The notes under the pieces are model-generated. The model did no database searches. It saw nothing but the letters and a program-made list of their open reading frames with translations, and was not told the origin of the DNA. From contig NZ_QGKR01000182.1 in assembly GCF_003172955.1 (NCBI RefSeq), forward strand, positions 1 to 64,000: 64,000 nucleotides of DNA. Reading direction: 5' to 3'. This stretch comes from Micromonospora acroterricola. GTDB lineage: Bacteria > Actinomycetota > Actinomycetes > Mycobacteriales > Micromonosporaceae. This document shows, in pieces, positions 16,587 through 24,539 of the stretch. A program made the position numbers and the translations under genes. Each line of letters starts with the position of its first letter. The first letter of the stretch is position 1.

Positions 16587-17840
16587 TCAGCGCGGGTCGG
16601 GCCGTCCCCGTACCTGTCGGGGCGACCGCCCGCCGCCGACGTCCAGGGATGCCCGATCGGCGGCCGAGGTGCCCGACGACCAGCCCTCGGCGTCCCGGAC
16701 GCTCAGCCGGTGACGGGTGACGCCGGGGAAGAGGGTGTCCAACCGTTCCCGGACCGCCTCGCCGCGCGCCGCGAGCACCGGGAGCAGCCGCTCCGGCCCG
16801 GCCGTCTCGGCCGCCGCCCGGTCGGCCGCCTCGGTGGTCGCGCGCAGCCGTTCGCCGATCCGCAGCGCGAACGCGTTGAGGAACGACTCGTCCCAGACGC
16901 GGGTCCGTCGCCCGGCCCCCGGCCGCCGCTCGGCACGCCCCCGCAGCATCGCGGCGGTGGCCTGGACCAGCAGCGAGGTGTAGAGCAGCTCCACCGCCAC
17001 GAGGTCGGCCGGCCAGCCGAGCACGGTGGCGAAACCGAGGTCGTCGGACCAGACCGCCTCACAGCGGTTCGCCGCCGCGACCTCCTGCACCAGCAGAGCC
17101 TTCGCCCCCGCGTACGGGGCGTCGGTGCCGAGCCGCACCCCGCCGGGCAGGTCCCCGCGCTCCGACCCGGCGGCGAGCAGCGCCTCGTCGATGCTGTGCC
17201 GGGCGATCAACTCCTGCGCCTTGCCGGTCAACGCCTCCGCCTCGGCCGGGAAGGTGGTCGACTCCGCCTTGGCCAGCAGCGCCCGTACCCGGTCCAGCAT
17301 TGGCGACCCGCTGCGTCCCGTACCGGCCGGTCGGGCGGTCGCCGCGCCGGTTGTGCCCGGTGGTGGGCGCAGCACCGCGATCGGCGGCAGGCTCTCCACC
17401 AGCGCGAGGATGTCCACGGCCGCGCGCAGCGCGTCGGCCCGGTCCAGCCCGACCCGCGCAGACCAGCCGGCCAGCACGCCCCGGTCGTCGTCCCACCGCA
17501 CCTCGGCGGCCAGCTCGTGCAGCTGCTCGTCCCACCAGGCCGGGACCGGCTCTGCCTGTTCGCGCCGTTGGACGGCCATCGCGTCGCGAACCAACTGGGC
17601 CGAGCGGGCGTCGAGCCGCCGGCTGGTTATCCGGTCCACGTCGACCGGTTGCCAACCGCGCGGCCAGAGCCGACCCAGGCCGCGGACCAGGCGACGCAGC
17701 AGCGCCGCGTCCACCGCCGTGGTGCCGTCCGCCGCGCCGGTGCCGACCATCAGGTGGTCCAGCTGCCGTTCGGCCTGCCGTACGTCGGTGCCGCGCACCG
17801 CCGCGAGTGCGTTGGCGACGAGTTCGTCCGCGTCCGGCAT
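16587..17840 (-). CDS. DUF2786 domain-containing protein
   Basis: A 417-residue cytoplasmic protein of unknown function. The DUF2786 segment is at about residues 185-230 (MLDRVRALLAKAESTTFPAEAEALTGKAQEL...ARHSID) and the rest is mostly helical. The C-terminal half (FNAFAL-like stretch with GERLRAT) resembles the DUF7168 part often paired with DUF2786. The ATG at 17840 has an excellent AAGGAGG seven bases upstream and fits the start of the globular part; the open frame further upstream is low-complexity. No operon partner. Confidence 0.85.
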   Translation of the reverse strand: MPDADELVANALAAVRGTDVRQAERQLDHLMVGTGAADGTTAVDAALLRRLVRGLGRLWPRGWQPVDVDRITSRRLDARSAQLVRDAMAVQRREQAEPVPAWWDEQLHELAAEVRWDDDRGVLAGWSARVGLDRADALRAAVDILALVESLPPIAVLRPPPGTTGAATARPAGTGRSGSPMLDRVRALLAKAESTTFPAEAEALTGKAQELIARHSIDEALLAAGSERGDLPGGVRLGTDAPYAGAKALLVQEVAAANRCEAVWSDDLGFATVLGWPADLVAVELLYTSLLVQATAAMLRGRAERRPGAGRRTRVWDESFLNAFALRIGERLRATTEAADRAAAETAGPERLLPVLAARGEAVRERLDTLFPGVTRHRLSVRDAEGWSSGTSAADRASLDVGGGRSPRQVRGRPDPR

Positions 17841-18031
17841 GGGCACCTCCTTCTCGCGTTCCGCTGCCTTTTCGGGCTCCGCTGCCCCTTCAGGCTCCAT
17901 GATCATGCCGTTGGTCGTGCCGGAGTCGTGAAACGGGGAGGTCGCCGCGCGCCGGGACGTGTCCGGGGATGCCCGCGGTGACTCCGGCGGCATGGTCCGT
18001 CCAGTTCCGGGTAGTTCCGCCCTGACCCGGC

Positions 18032-18532
18032 ATGGATGCGAGGTGTGTGGTGGCCGATCGGAGTCTGCCGAGCGCACGCAGCGTGGACCTGCGCTCCTCC
18101 ACGCTCGTCGGCGTCCTGATCGGCATCGCGATCATGGCCGGGGTGGACGAGATCGTCTTCCACCAGCTGCTCGGCTGGCACCACTTCTACGACCGGTCCA
18201 CCCCGTCGGTGGCCCTGCTCTCCGACGGGCTGCTGCACGCCGCCGAGCTGATCGCCCTGGTCGGTGGCTTCTTCTGGTTCGCCGACCTGCGCCGCCGGGG
18301 CGTCCTGTCGGCCCGGCTGGCCTGGGGCGGCTTCCTGCTCGGCGCCGGAGGGTTCCAGGTCTTCGACGGGCTGGTCGACCACAAGGTGCTCCGGCTGCAC
18401 CAGATCCGTTACGGCGTCCACCTGGTGCCGTACGACGTGCTCTGGAACGTGGGGGGCGCCGTGCTGCTGCTCGCGGGCGCGGCCCTGGTCTGGCGGGCGC
18501 GGTCCCGACGGTCACGCGACGGCCAGCGGTGA
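18032..18532 (+). CDS. DUF2243 family membrane protein
   Basis: A 166-residue membrane protein with four spans. Conserved DUF2243 pieces are GVDEIVFHQLLGWHHFYD in the first loop, SDGLLHAAEL and FDGLVDHKVLRLHQIRYG. The conserved His and Asp residues facing the loops suggest a metal or haem environment, but the function is unknown. It overlaps the next gene, a CtaG-like protein, by GTGA, which ties it to cytochrome oxidase assembly. ATG at 18032 is used; GTG codons at 18047 and 18050, the latter behind GAGG, are also possible. Confidence 0.86.
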   Translation: MDARCVVADRSLPSARSVDLRSSTLVGVLIGIAIMAGVDEIVFHQLLGWHHFYDRSTPSVALLSDGLLHAAELIALVGGFFWFADLRRRGVLSARLAWGGFLLGAGGFQVFDGLVDHKVLRLHQIRYGVHLVPYDVLWNVGGAVLLLAGAALVWRARSRRSRDGQR

Positions 18533-19395
18533 CGGCGACGCTCGCCCCGGCGTGGTACCCGTCGCCCGCGGTCGCGCACGGGGGGCACGCGGTGGACGGC
18601 CCGTCCTGGTTCCCGCTGGCGGCGGTCGGCCTGCTGGCCGGTGGCTACCTCGTGGCAGCCGCGGCCGACACCCGGGGCTGGGACCACCGGCGCAGCGCCG
18701 CCTGGCTGGCCGGGTGTGCCGTGCTGGCGGTCGCGGTCGGTCCGCTGGCGCAACTCCCCGACGACCCGCGCGGACACATGGCGCAGCACCTGCTGCTCGG
18801 CATGGTGGCCCCGCTCGGGCTGGTGCTCGGCGCCCCGGTGACCCTGCTGCTGCGGATCTCGTCCACGCCCACGCGCCGGTTGATCGGCCGGCTGCTGCGC
18901 GCCCGCCCGGTGCACCTGCTCGCCCACCCGGTCACCGCCGCGCTGCTCAGCACGGGCGGGCTCGCCCTGGTGCTGCTCACCCCGCTGTATGCGGCGGCGG
19001 AGCGCCAACCCGCCCTGCACAACGCCCTGCACCTGCACTACCTGGCCGCCGGGTACCTGTTCGCCTGGGCGCTGGCCGGCCCCGACCCGGCACCCCACCG
19101 CCCCGGGCTGGCGGTGCGGCTCGGCGCGCTGCTCGGCGCGGCGGCCGTGCACGCCGCGCTCGCCAAGTACCTCTACGCGTACGCCGGCACCCTGCCGCCC
19201 GGGCTGACCGACCCCGACCCGGCGGCGTTCCGGTCGGCCGCCCAGCTCATGTACTACGGCGGCGACGTCGCCGAGCTGCTGCTCGCCGTCGCCCTCTTCG
19301 CCACCTGGTACCACCGCCGGGCACCGCGCACCCTCCGCCCGGCCGTGCGGGGCGGCACTCTCCGCCCGGAGCCGACCCCGCCCGCGCAGGCCTGA
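18529..19395 (+). CDS. Cytochrome c oxidase assembly protein, CtaG/caa3 type
   Basis: A 288-residue protein with about seven membrane spans. The core contains HMAQHLLLGMVAPLGLVLGAPVTLLLR, NALHLHYLAAGYLFAWAL and MYYGGDVAELLLAVALFATWY, the typical features of the caa3_CtaG family, with conserved histidines thought to help copper delivery to oxidase subunits. It is translationally coupled to the DUF2243 gene. The C-terminal 25 residues are disordered and Pro-rich. Start GTG at 18529 inside the upstream stop. Confidence 0.88.
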   Translation: MTATLAPAWYPSPAVAHGGHAVDGPSWFPLAAVGLLAGGYLVAAAADTRGWDHRRSAAWLAGCAVLAVAVGPLAQLPDDPRGHMAQHLLLGMVAPLGLVLGAPVTLLLRISSTPTRRLIGRLLRARPVHLLAHPVTAALLSTGGLALVLLTPLYAAAERQPALHNALHLHYLAAGYLFAWALAGPDPAPHRPGLAVRLGALLGAAAVHAALAKYLYAYAGTLPPGLTDPDPAAFRSAAQLMYYGGDVAELLLAVALFATWYHRRAPRTLRPAVRGGTLRPEPTPPAQA

Positions 19396-19429
19396 TCCCG
19401 CTCACCGCGGGCGCTGGTGCGCTCGTCGC

Positions 19430-19699
19430 TCAGCCGCGCGCCGCGAGGGCGGTGGAGAGCCGGCCGAGGAACGCGCGGATGCTCTCCTCGCTGTGGTGCG
19501 TCTCCGCCTGGTCGTTGAGGGGGCCCGTGTAGCGCAGCGCCTGGCCGAGCGCGTCCAACGTCTCGGCCCGGTCTCCGGGGTAGAGCCCGCCGACCACCCC
19601 GTCGGCGACCCGGGTCACCACCGTGTCGTCGAGCGTCCGGTCGAACTGGATCCCGTAGAGGATCCCGTTGACATGGCCCTTCCAGCTGTCCGTACCCAT
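19430..19699 (-). CDS. Small protein after the toxin gene; putative immunity protein
   Basis: An 89-residue soluble protein (MGTDSWKGHVNGILYG... IRAFLGRLSTALAARG), predicted helical in its second half, with no signal peptide. I recognise no family. It starts 15 bp downstream of the toxin-like gene on the same strand, the standard position for an immunity protein in type VII toxin cassettes, and its size fits. The immunity assignment rests on position alone. Confidence 0.6.
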   Translation of the reverse strand: MGTDSWKGHVNGILYGIQFDRTLDDTVVTRVADGVVGGLYPGDRAETLDALGQALRYTGPLNDQAETHHSEESIRAFLGRLSTALAARG

Positions 19700-19714
19700 G
19701 CTCGTTCGACTCCC

Positions 19715-20800
19715 CTAGAAGATCTGGCTGCCGTCCCAGGCGTGGATCGGGACGCCACTGAGGCCGTTGCGCTTGAACTCGGCGTCGAGGTTGCCCATGT
19801 GGCTCACGTCGGGCTGGTAATGACCGCTGCGCGCCGTCGCGTACTGGACCCTACCGTCCTTGACGACCAGCTCGCCCGCGGCCGCGACCGGCTGCCCGTT
19901 GCCCAGCGTCGAGTGGTGGAAGTCGCCGACCTTCTGGTAGTTGGACGCGTAGAGGTTGCCGTTGCGGTCCATCACGAAGATCGCCTGGCCGTTGCCGCTG
20001 AACACGGTCTGGGCGCTCGAGGTGTCGAACGGCTCGCCGTTTCGTGCGCTGCGCAGGACACCGTTGCCGTCGAAGAACACCCGGTGCTGTTCGAGCTCCT
20101 CCGGGCTGAGCCGGCGCACAGCGGTCGGGAAGTGTCCGCCCGGCAGGTGTTCGTTGCGGTACTTGTCGAGCATCGGCTTCGTGTTGTGGTAGCGGGGCGT
20201 GGTGTGCGGGCCGGGCACACCGGGTCGTCCCCGGCCGCCCGGGCCCGCGCCCTTGCGGGTGAACCGCCGCAGCAGCGTCTTCGCCCGCTTCAGCAACCGC
20301 GGAATGATCTCCTTGACGACCCGCTCGACGACCTCCTTGACGATCCGTTGGATCGCCATCCGGGCCAGGCCGATCGAGACGGGGATCTGGGCCAGCGAGG
20401 CGCCGAGGCTGGGAGCCGCCGCCGCGAGCGCGATCGCCACCTGGACCACGAGGATCGTCAGCTGGATGATCACGAGGATCTTCTGCGTCAGCGTGATGAG
20501 GGCCATCACCAGCAACGCCATGGCGATCAGCTCGGCCGCCTGCGCGCCGTCCTCCATCCGGCGCGGCGCGCCCTCCTCGCCCCGCCAGGCCTGCTCGAAC
20601 GCGCGGACGTCGGCCCCGCTGTTGGTCGCGCCGACCTTCGCCGCGCCGGCCTCCGCCTCCCCGACCGCCGTGCGCAACCGGCCAGCGAACGCGAACCACA
20701 GCTGCGACGCCTCGAACAGCAGCTCCTCGTCGGCGGTCGGCCAGGTGAACCCGACCCAGCCCAGTGCCTCGACGAGCTCAGGAGGTAGCTGCATACCCAC
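19715..20800 (-). CDS. Polymorphic toxin with CpnT-like/WXG N-terminal domain, type VII substrate
   Basis: A 361-residue protein. Residues 1-85 (PPELVEALGWVGFTWPTADEE... LWFAFAGRL) match the N-terminal export domain of CpnT-like toxins. Residues 90-170 are hydrophobic to amphipathic helices (LLVMALITLTQKILVIIQLTILVVQ), then a Gly/Arg/Pro-rich linker (183-205). The C-terminal 150 residues are the presumed toxin: strands with FDGNGVLRSARNG and FVMDRNGNLYAS, then HHSTLGNGQPVAAAGE (295-310) and SGHYQP (325-330). I cannot name its activity. It overlaps the WXG-like gene upstream by 23 bp and is followed by a putative immunity gene. Confidence 0.8.
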   Translation of the reverse strand: MGMQLPPELVEALGWVGFTWPTADEELLFEASQLWFAFAGRLRTAVGEAEAGAAKVGATNSGADVRAFEQAWRGEEGAPRRMEDGAQAAELIAMALLVMALITLTQKILVIIQLTILVVQVAIALAAAAPSLGASLAQIPVSIGLARMAIQRIVKEVVERVVKEIIPRLLKRAKTLLRRFTRKGAGPGGRGRPGVPGPHTTPRYHNTKPMLDKYRNEHLPGGHFPTAVRRLSPEELEQHRVFFDGNGVLRSARNGEPFDTSSAQTVFSGNGQAIFVMDRNGNLYASNYQKVGDFHHSTLGNGQPVAAAGELVVKDGRVQYATARSGHYQPDVSHMGNLDAEFKRNGLSGVPIHAWDGSQIF

Positions 20801-21119
20801 GGGGCAGCTCCATCCTGGAGAAGAGGTCCGCGTTGGCGGTCTCGGTCGCCTCGTGCGCGTCGGCGCCCTGGTCGAGGTTGGCGGCGGCCTCCAACAACTG
20901 GTCGGCCATCGACCGGTACACGTCCAGCGCGTGCGTCAGCACCTCGACGTACACGGCGCCGAAGAGCGAACCCGCCTCGTCGGCGCCCCACGGACTACCC
21001 GCCCCGTTCACCGTCGACTCGAGGCTGGTGACCTCCGCGCCGAGCTGCTGGCCGGTGGCCGCGAGCGACCCCGCCGCGGCGTGGAGGGCGTCGAGGTCGA
21101 CCTCAATCCCGTCAGACAT
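20778..21119 (-). CDS. WXG100-like small helical protein
   Basis: A 113-residue helical hairpin protein of EsxA/B type: VDLDALHAAAGSLAATGQQL, a turn with GSPWGADEAGSLFG instead of a strict W-x-G, and a second helix VYRSMADQLLEAAANLDQGADAHEATETANADLF. The late Y/H-x-x-T-E-x-x-N segment resembles the YxxxD/E secretion signal region. Between the YbaB-like gene and the toxin gene, it likely acts as the co-secreted partner or chaperone of the toxin. Confidence 0.85.
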   Translation of the reverse strand: MSDGIEVDLDALHAAAGSLAATGQQLGAEVTSLESTVNGAGSPWGADEAGSLFGAVYVEVLTHALDVYRSMADQLLEAAANLDQGADAHEATETANADLFSRMELPRGYAATS

Positions 21120-21123
21120 CGGC

Positions 21124-21573
21124 TCAGCGTCGATCCATCCGGCGGGTGGCCGCGTCGAGGTCGCCGATCATCCGGTGGAAACCGCGGAACGCCTCCTCCG
21201 AGACACGTTCGAGCTGCTGGGTCAGGGCTGCGCTGTCGGCGGCGGCAGCGCCCGTCAGCTCGGCGCGCCGGGCGCGCTCGTCGGCCTGGGCCGCCTGGAC
21301 CGCCTCCAGGACGTACTCGGCGATCGCGCTGGTGCCGGCCCGCGACAGGCTCGGGTCGATCACGAGGCTCCGCAGGCCCCCGAAGGCGGCGACCTCGGCC
21401 TCGACGAGACCGTCCCCACCGACGCCCCGCCCCACCATCTGCTCGGCGGTCGGTACGGCCTGCTCGTCGGCACCGTCCGGTTGTGTCGAGGTGGAAGCCG
21501 TGGCCTGGCTCAGCAGGCGCATCGCCTCTTCGAGCGAGCGACTCAGGCCGGACGGATCGATCCCACTCGCCAT
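21124..21573 (-). CDS. YbaB/EbfC-like protein of the toxin cassette
   Basis: A 149-residue protein: an acidic Gln/Thr-rich N-terminal part, a central beta region (GDGLVEAEVAAFGGLRSLVIDPSL) and a C-terminal helix (SAIAEYVLEAVQAAQADERARRAEL). This strand-strand-strand-helix pattern is that of YbaB/EbfC proteins, which recur as the first gene of actinobacterial type VII effector cassettes. Their role there is unknown. ATG at 21573 follows a GGGGGA; 4 bp separate it from the WXG-like gene. The 155 bp upstream probably hold the cassette promoter. Confidence 0.8.
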   Translation of the reverse strand: MASGIDPSGLSRSLEEAMRLLSQATASTSTQPDGADEQAVPTAEQMVGRGVGGDGLVEAEVAAFGGLRSLVIDPSLSRAGTSAIAEYVLEAVQAAQADERARRAELTGAAAADSAALTQQLERVSEEAFRGFHRMIGDLDAATRRMDRR

Positions 21574-21728
21574 GCTCGTCCCCCTACGACTCGCGACCCT
21601 CTCGGCGAGCGACAGTACCAACGCGGCGCCCACGCTCGTGGCCCCAACGTCCGCTGTGGAGCGGCAGGCCGGTGACCGTGGCCGCCGGCGGTGCGGCAAC
21701 TGCCGTTCAGCGAGCCGTTCCCGCCGGG

Positions 21729-22880
21729 TCAGGCCCGCTGCGGCCAGTCGGCGAGGACCGCCTCCACCGGCAGTAACCCGCGCGCCGGGTCGGGGGCCGG
21801 GGCCGGCGGGGCGGTCGGCGTCCGGTCGAAGCGGGGTGCCGGGGCGGGCTGGATCTCCCCGCCCACGTCGACGAACGTGCCCCGGGCCGCGTTGTGCGGG
21901 TGCCGGTGCGCCTCGCCCGGGGCGAGCACCGGGGCGACACAGGCGTCCAGGTCGGCGAAGACGGCCGTCCACTCGTCCCGGGTCCGCTCGGCGAACCGTT
22001 CCGTGAAACGTCGGCGCAGCTCGTCCCAGCCGTCCGGGTCGTACTGGGCGGGCAGGTCCGGGTCGTCGGCGAAACCGAGGCCGGTCAGCAGGGCGGCGTA
22101 GAAGGCCGGTTCCAGCGCGCCGACGGCCAGGTAGCCGCCGTCGGCGGTGCGGTACGTGTCGTAGAACGGCGCACCGCCGTCGAGCAGGTTGCGCCCGCGT
22201 GGCGCCGGCCACAGGCCGTTGCCGAGCATCCCGTGCAGGAACGCGGTGAGCAGCGCCGACCCGTCCACCATGGCCGCGTCGACGACCTGGCCGGCGCCGG
22301 AGCGTTCCCGTTCCAGCAGCGCGGCCAGCACCCCCACGGCGAGCAGCATTCCGCCGCCGGCGAAGTCACCGATCAGGTTCAGTGGCGCGTGGGGACGTTC
22401 ACCGGCCCGGCCCAGCGGCTCCAGCGCGCCCGCCACCGCGATGTAGTCGATGTCGTGCCCGGCCCGGGAGGCCAGCGGGCCGTCCTGGCCCCAGCCGGTC
22501 ATCCGCGCGTACACCAGTCGGGGGTTGCGGGCCCGGCACACGTCCGGACCGAAGCCCAGCCGCTCGGCCACCCCGGGCCGGTACGCCTCGACCAGGACGT
22601 CTGCCCGCTCCACCAGGCGCAGCAGGTCCGACACGCCCTCCGGGGACTTCAGGTCCAGCGCGGTGACCCGCCTACTCCGCTGCAACGGCCCGCCGGCCGG
22701 CGCGGCCAGCCGCCCCGCTCCCGGGCCGCCCGGCCGGTCCACCCGGAGCACGTCCGCGCCGAGGTCGGCGAGCACCATGCAGCCGAACGGCGCCGGGGCC
22801 AGGCTGGCCAGCTCGACCACCCGCACCCCGGCCAGCGGCCCGCCGCGGGGCGTTCCGCCCGGCCCGTCGGAGCCCGTCAC
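21729..22880 (-). CDS. CaiB/BaiF family CoA-transferase / alpha-methylacyl-CoA racemase
   Basis: A 383-residue family III CoA enzyme. It begins GPLAGVRVVELASLAPAPF, with the CoA-binding strand ADLGADVLRVDRPGG. The racemase residues appear as His in SRAGHDIDYIA and Asp in NLIGDFAGGGM, which favours alpha-methylacyl-CoA racemase over CoA transfer. Such enzymes set the stereochemistry of 2-methyl acyl-CoA so that acyl-CoA dehydrogenases can act; one is encoded just upstream. GTG at 22880 is chosen because the ATG at 22940 would overlap the dehydrogenase gene and add 20 residues foreign to the family. Confidence 0.88.
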   Translation of the reverse strand: MTGSDGPGGTPRGGPLAGVRVVELASLAPAPFGCMVLADLGADVLRVDRPGGPGAGRLAAPAGGPLQRSRRVTALDLKSPEGVSDLLRLVERADVLVEAYRPGVAERLGFGPDVCRARNPRLVYARMTGWGQDGPLASRAGHDIDYIAVAGALEPLGRAGERPHAPLNLIGDFAGGGMLLAVGVLAALLERERSGAGQVVDAAMVDGSALLTAFLHGMLGNGLWPAPRGRNLLDGGAPFYDTYRTADGGYLAVGALEPAFYAALLTGLGFADDPDLPAQYDPDGWDELRRRFTERFAERTRDEWTAVFADLDACVAPVLAPGEAHRHPHNAARGTFVDVGGEIQPAPAPRFDRTPTAPPAPAPDPARGLLPVEAVLADWPQRA

Positions 22881-22929
22881 AGGGCGCTCACCGGTTCGGC
22901 GGGGCGGGTGGCCGACGCGGCGAGCCGCC

Positions 22930-24096
22930 TCAGAGGGCACGGGCGATCAGCTCCTTCATGATTTCGTTGGTGCCGCCGTAGATCTTCTGGACGCGGGCGT
23001 CGGCGTACATCCGGGCGATCGGGTACTCGGTGGTGTAGCCGTAGCCGCCGAACAGTTGCAGGCACCTGTCGATGACCTCGCACTGGCCGTCGGTCAGCCA
23101 CCACTTCGCCATCGCGGCGGTGGCCACGTCCAGTTCGCCCCGGGTGTGCCGGACGATGCAGTCGTCGAGGAAGACCCGGCTGACCCGGGCGCGGGTGGCG
23201 CACTCGGCCAGCACCATCCGGGTGTTCTGGTGACCCATCAGGGGCTTGCCGAAAGCCGCGCGCTCTTTGGTGTAGGCGACGGTCAGCTCGACCGCGCGTT
23301 CCATCGCGGCGACCGCGCCGACGCCGATCACCAGCCGTTCCTGCGGGAGCTGCCGCATGAGCTGGATGAAGCCCAGCCCTTCGGCGCCGCCGAGCAGGTT
23401 GGCCGCCGGCACCCGGAACTCGTCGAAGAAGAGCTCGGCGGTGTCGTTGGCGTGCAGCCCGATCTTGGACAGCAGCCGACCCCGGCGGAAGCCCACCGGG
23501 TCGCCGCCGACCTCGCAGACCAGCAGGGAGACACCGGCCGCCCGCTGCTCGGGGTCGGTCTTCACGGCCACGATGATCAGGTCGGCCAGGCCGCCGTTGG
23601 TGATGAACGTCTTCGCGCCGGTGACCAGGTAGTCGTCGCCGTCGCGGACCGCCCGGGTGCGCATCGCCTGGAGGTCCGAGCCGCCGTCCGGCTCGGTCAT
23701 CGCGATCGCGCCGACCAGCTCACCGCTGCACAGGCCGGGCAGCCACCGCCGCTTCTGCTCCTCGCTGCCGTACGCCACCAGGTAACCGGTGATGATGCCA
23801 CTGTGGACGGCCAGCCCGAGGCTGCTCTCCCCGGTGTACGCCTGCTCGTGCAGCATGACCGCCTCGTGCGTGAAGCCCCCGCCCCCGCCGCCGTACTCCT
23901 CCGGCACGGAGAGGCCGAGCAGCCCCAGCTCACCGGCGCGCCGGTAGTGCTCGCGGTCCGGATGGCCCTGTGCCAGCAGGCGCTCGGTGTGCGGCAGCAC
24001 CTCCTTCGTGAAGAAGGTGCGGGCCAGGTCGGCCAGGTCGTCGTGCTCCGGCTCCCGCCAGGGCGAGGAGTGACCGTCGGATGCGGGCGTCGGCAT
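22930..24096 (-). CDS. Acyl-CoA dehydrogenase, long-chain/isovaleryl type
   Basis: A 388-residue flavoenzyme that introduces the 2,3 double bond in acyl-CoA. Motifs: AMTEPDGGSDLQ and TNGGLADLIIV (FAD contacts), AYTKERAAFGKPL, QLFGGYGYTTEYPIARMYADA and the end KIYGGTNEIMKELIARAL. The latter has YGG where short and medium-chain enzymes have the catalytic Glu (YEG); the base is then expected at the Glu of LPQERL, as in long-chain and isovaleryl-CoA dehydrogenases. ATG at 24096 gives the family length. A perfect palindrome 22 bp upstream is a candidate TetR operator. Confidence 0.93.
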   Translation of the reverse strand: MPTPASDGHSSPWREPEHDDLADLARTFFTKEVLPHTERLLAQGHPDREHYRRAGELGLLGLSVPEEYGGGGGGFTHEAVMLHEQAYTGESSLGLAVHSGIITGYLVAYGSEEQKRRWLPGLCSGELVGAIAMTEPDGGSDLQAMRTRAVRDGDDYLVTGAKTFITNGGLADLIIVAVKTDPEQRAAGVSLLVCEVGGDPVGFRRGRLLSKIGLHANDTAELFFDEFRVPAANLLGGAEGLGFIQLMRQLPQERLVIGVGAVAAMERAVELTVAYTKERAAFGKPLMGHQNTRMVLAECATRARVSRVFLDDCIVRHTRGELDVATAAMAKWWLTDGQCEVIDRCLQLFGGYGYTTEYPIARMYADARVQKIYGGTNEIMKELIARAL

Positions 24097-24117
24097 GTGC
24101 ACCACCCTCGCGCGCTG

Positions 24118-24132
24118 TTGACAGCATGTCAA
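24118..24132. promoter_or_regulatory. Candidate TetR operator in the acyl-CoA dehydrogenase promoter
   Basis: TTGACA-GCA-TGTCAA is a perfect palindrome 22-36 bp before the acyl-CoA dehydrogenase start. Its form is like operators of TetR regulators of fatty-acid catabolism, and a TetR gene is divergent from this gene. TTGACA could at the same time be part of the promoter. Confidence 0.6.
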
Positions 24133-24299
24133 TAACTCCCGATCAACGGCCACGGCGTCGCCTCCCGTTCGTCCGTCAGGCACCTCGTCCCGCACGGGTC
24201 GCCATGCGCCGACGGCCGATCGACGGGCGTCACGTCTTTCGCCGGGCTTCCTCGCCTTCCCCTGGAGCGTCGGGCGGGTCTGGATATCGGCACCCAGCG
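24133..24299. other. Intergenic, nothing recognised
   Basis: Part of a 444-bp gap between the acyl-CoA dehydrogenase and the TetR gene. Short open frames here lack codon bias and ribosome sites, and no repeat is seen between the operator and the long palindrome. Confidence 0.4.
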
Positions 24300-24363
24300 C
24301 CTTTGGAGCTGATGTCGCAAGCGACTCACCGACGTGATGTCGTGTGCGACTCAGCTCCAAAGG
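24300..24363. repeat. 64-bp palindromic element with two internal palindromes
   Basis: The outer arms CCTTTGGAGCTGA (24300-24312) and TCAGCTCCAAAGG (24351-24363) pair perfectly over 13 bp. Inside are two 18-bp direct repeats, 24311-24328 and 24336-24353 (15 of 18 identical), each with a palindromic GTCG...CGAC core. It may be a REP-like extragenic repeat, a terminator or a double operator. Confidence 0.75.
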
Positions 24364-24539
24364 GAGGCAGACCCGGGTCTGCCCTCGGCGCGCCCTCGAT
24401 GAGGGCCAGCGGCGCCGTTGGTGCGCCGGCCTGTGACACAACGCCACGACGTGTGGGGCAGGTTGGCCGCCCCTGTCCGGGCCCTCTGCCTGCGCCCGAA
24501 CCTGGGCCGCGACGGTGAGCTGCCGATAGGGTCGGGCAG

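Noticed and set aside
22881-22940. Upstream ATG extending the CaiB/BaiF protein by 20 residues
   Set aside because: The added residues (EAARRVGHPPRRTGER) are not family-like, and the start overlaps the dehydrogenase gene; GTG at 22880 fits better.
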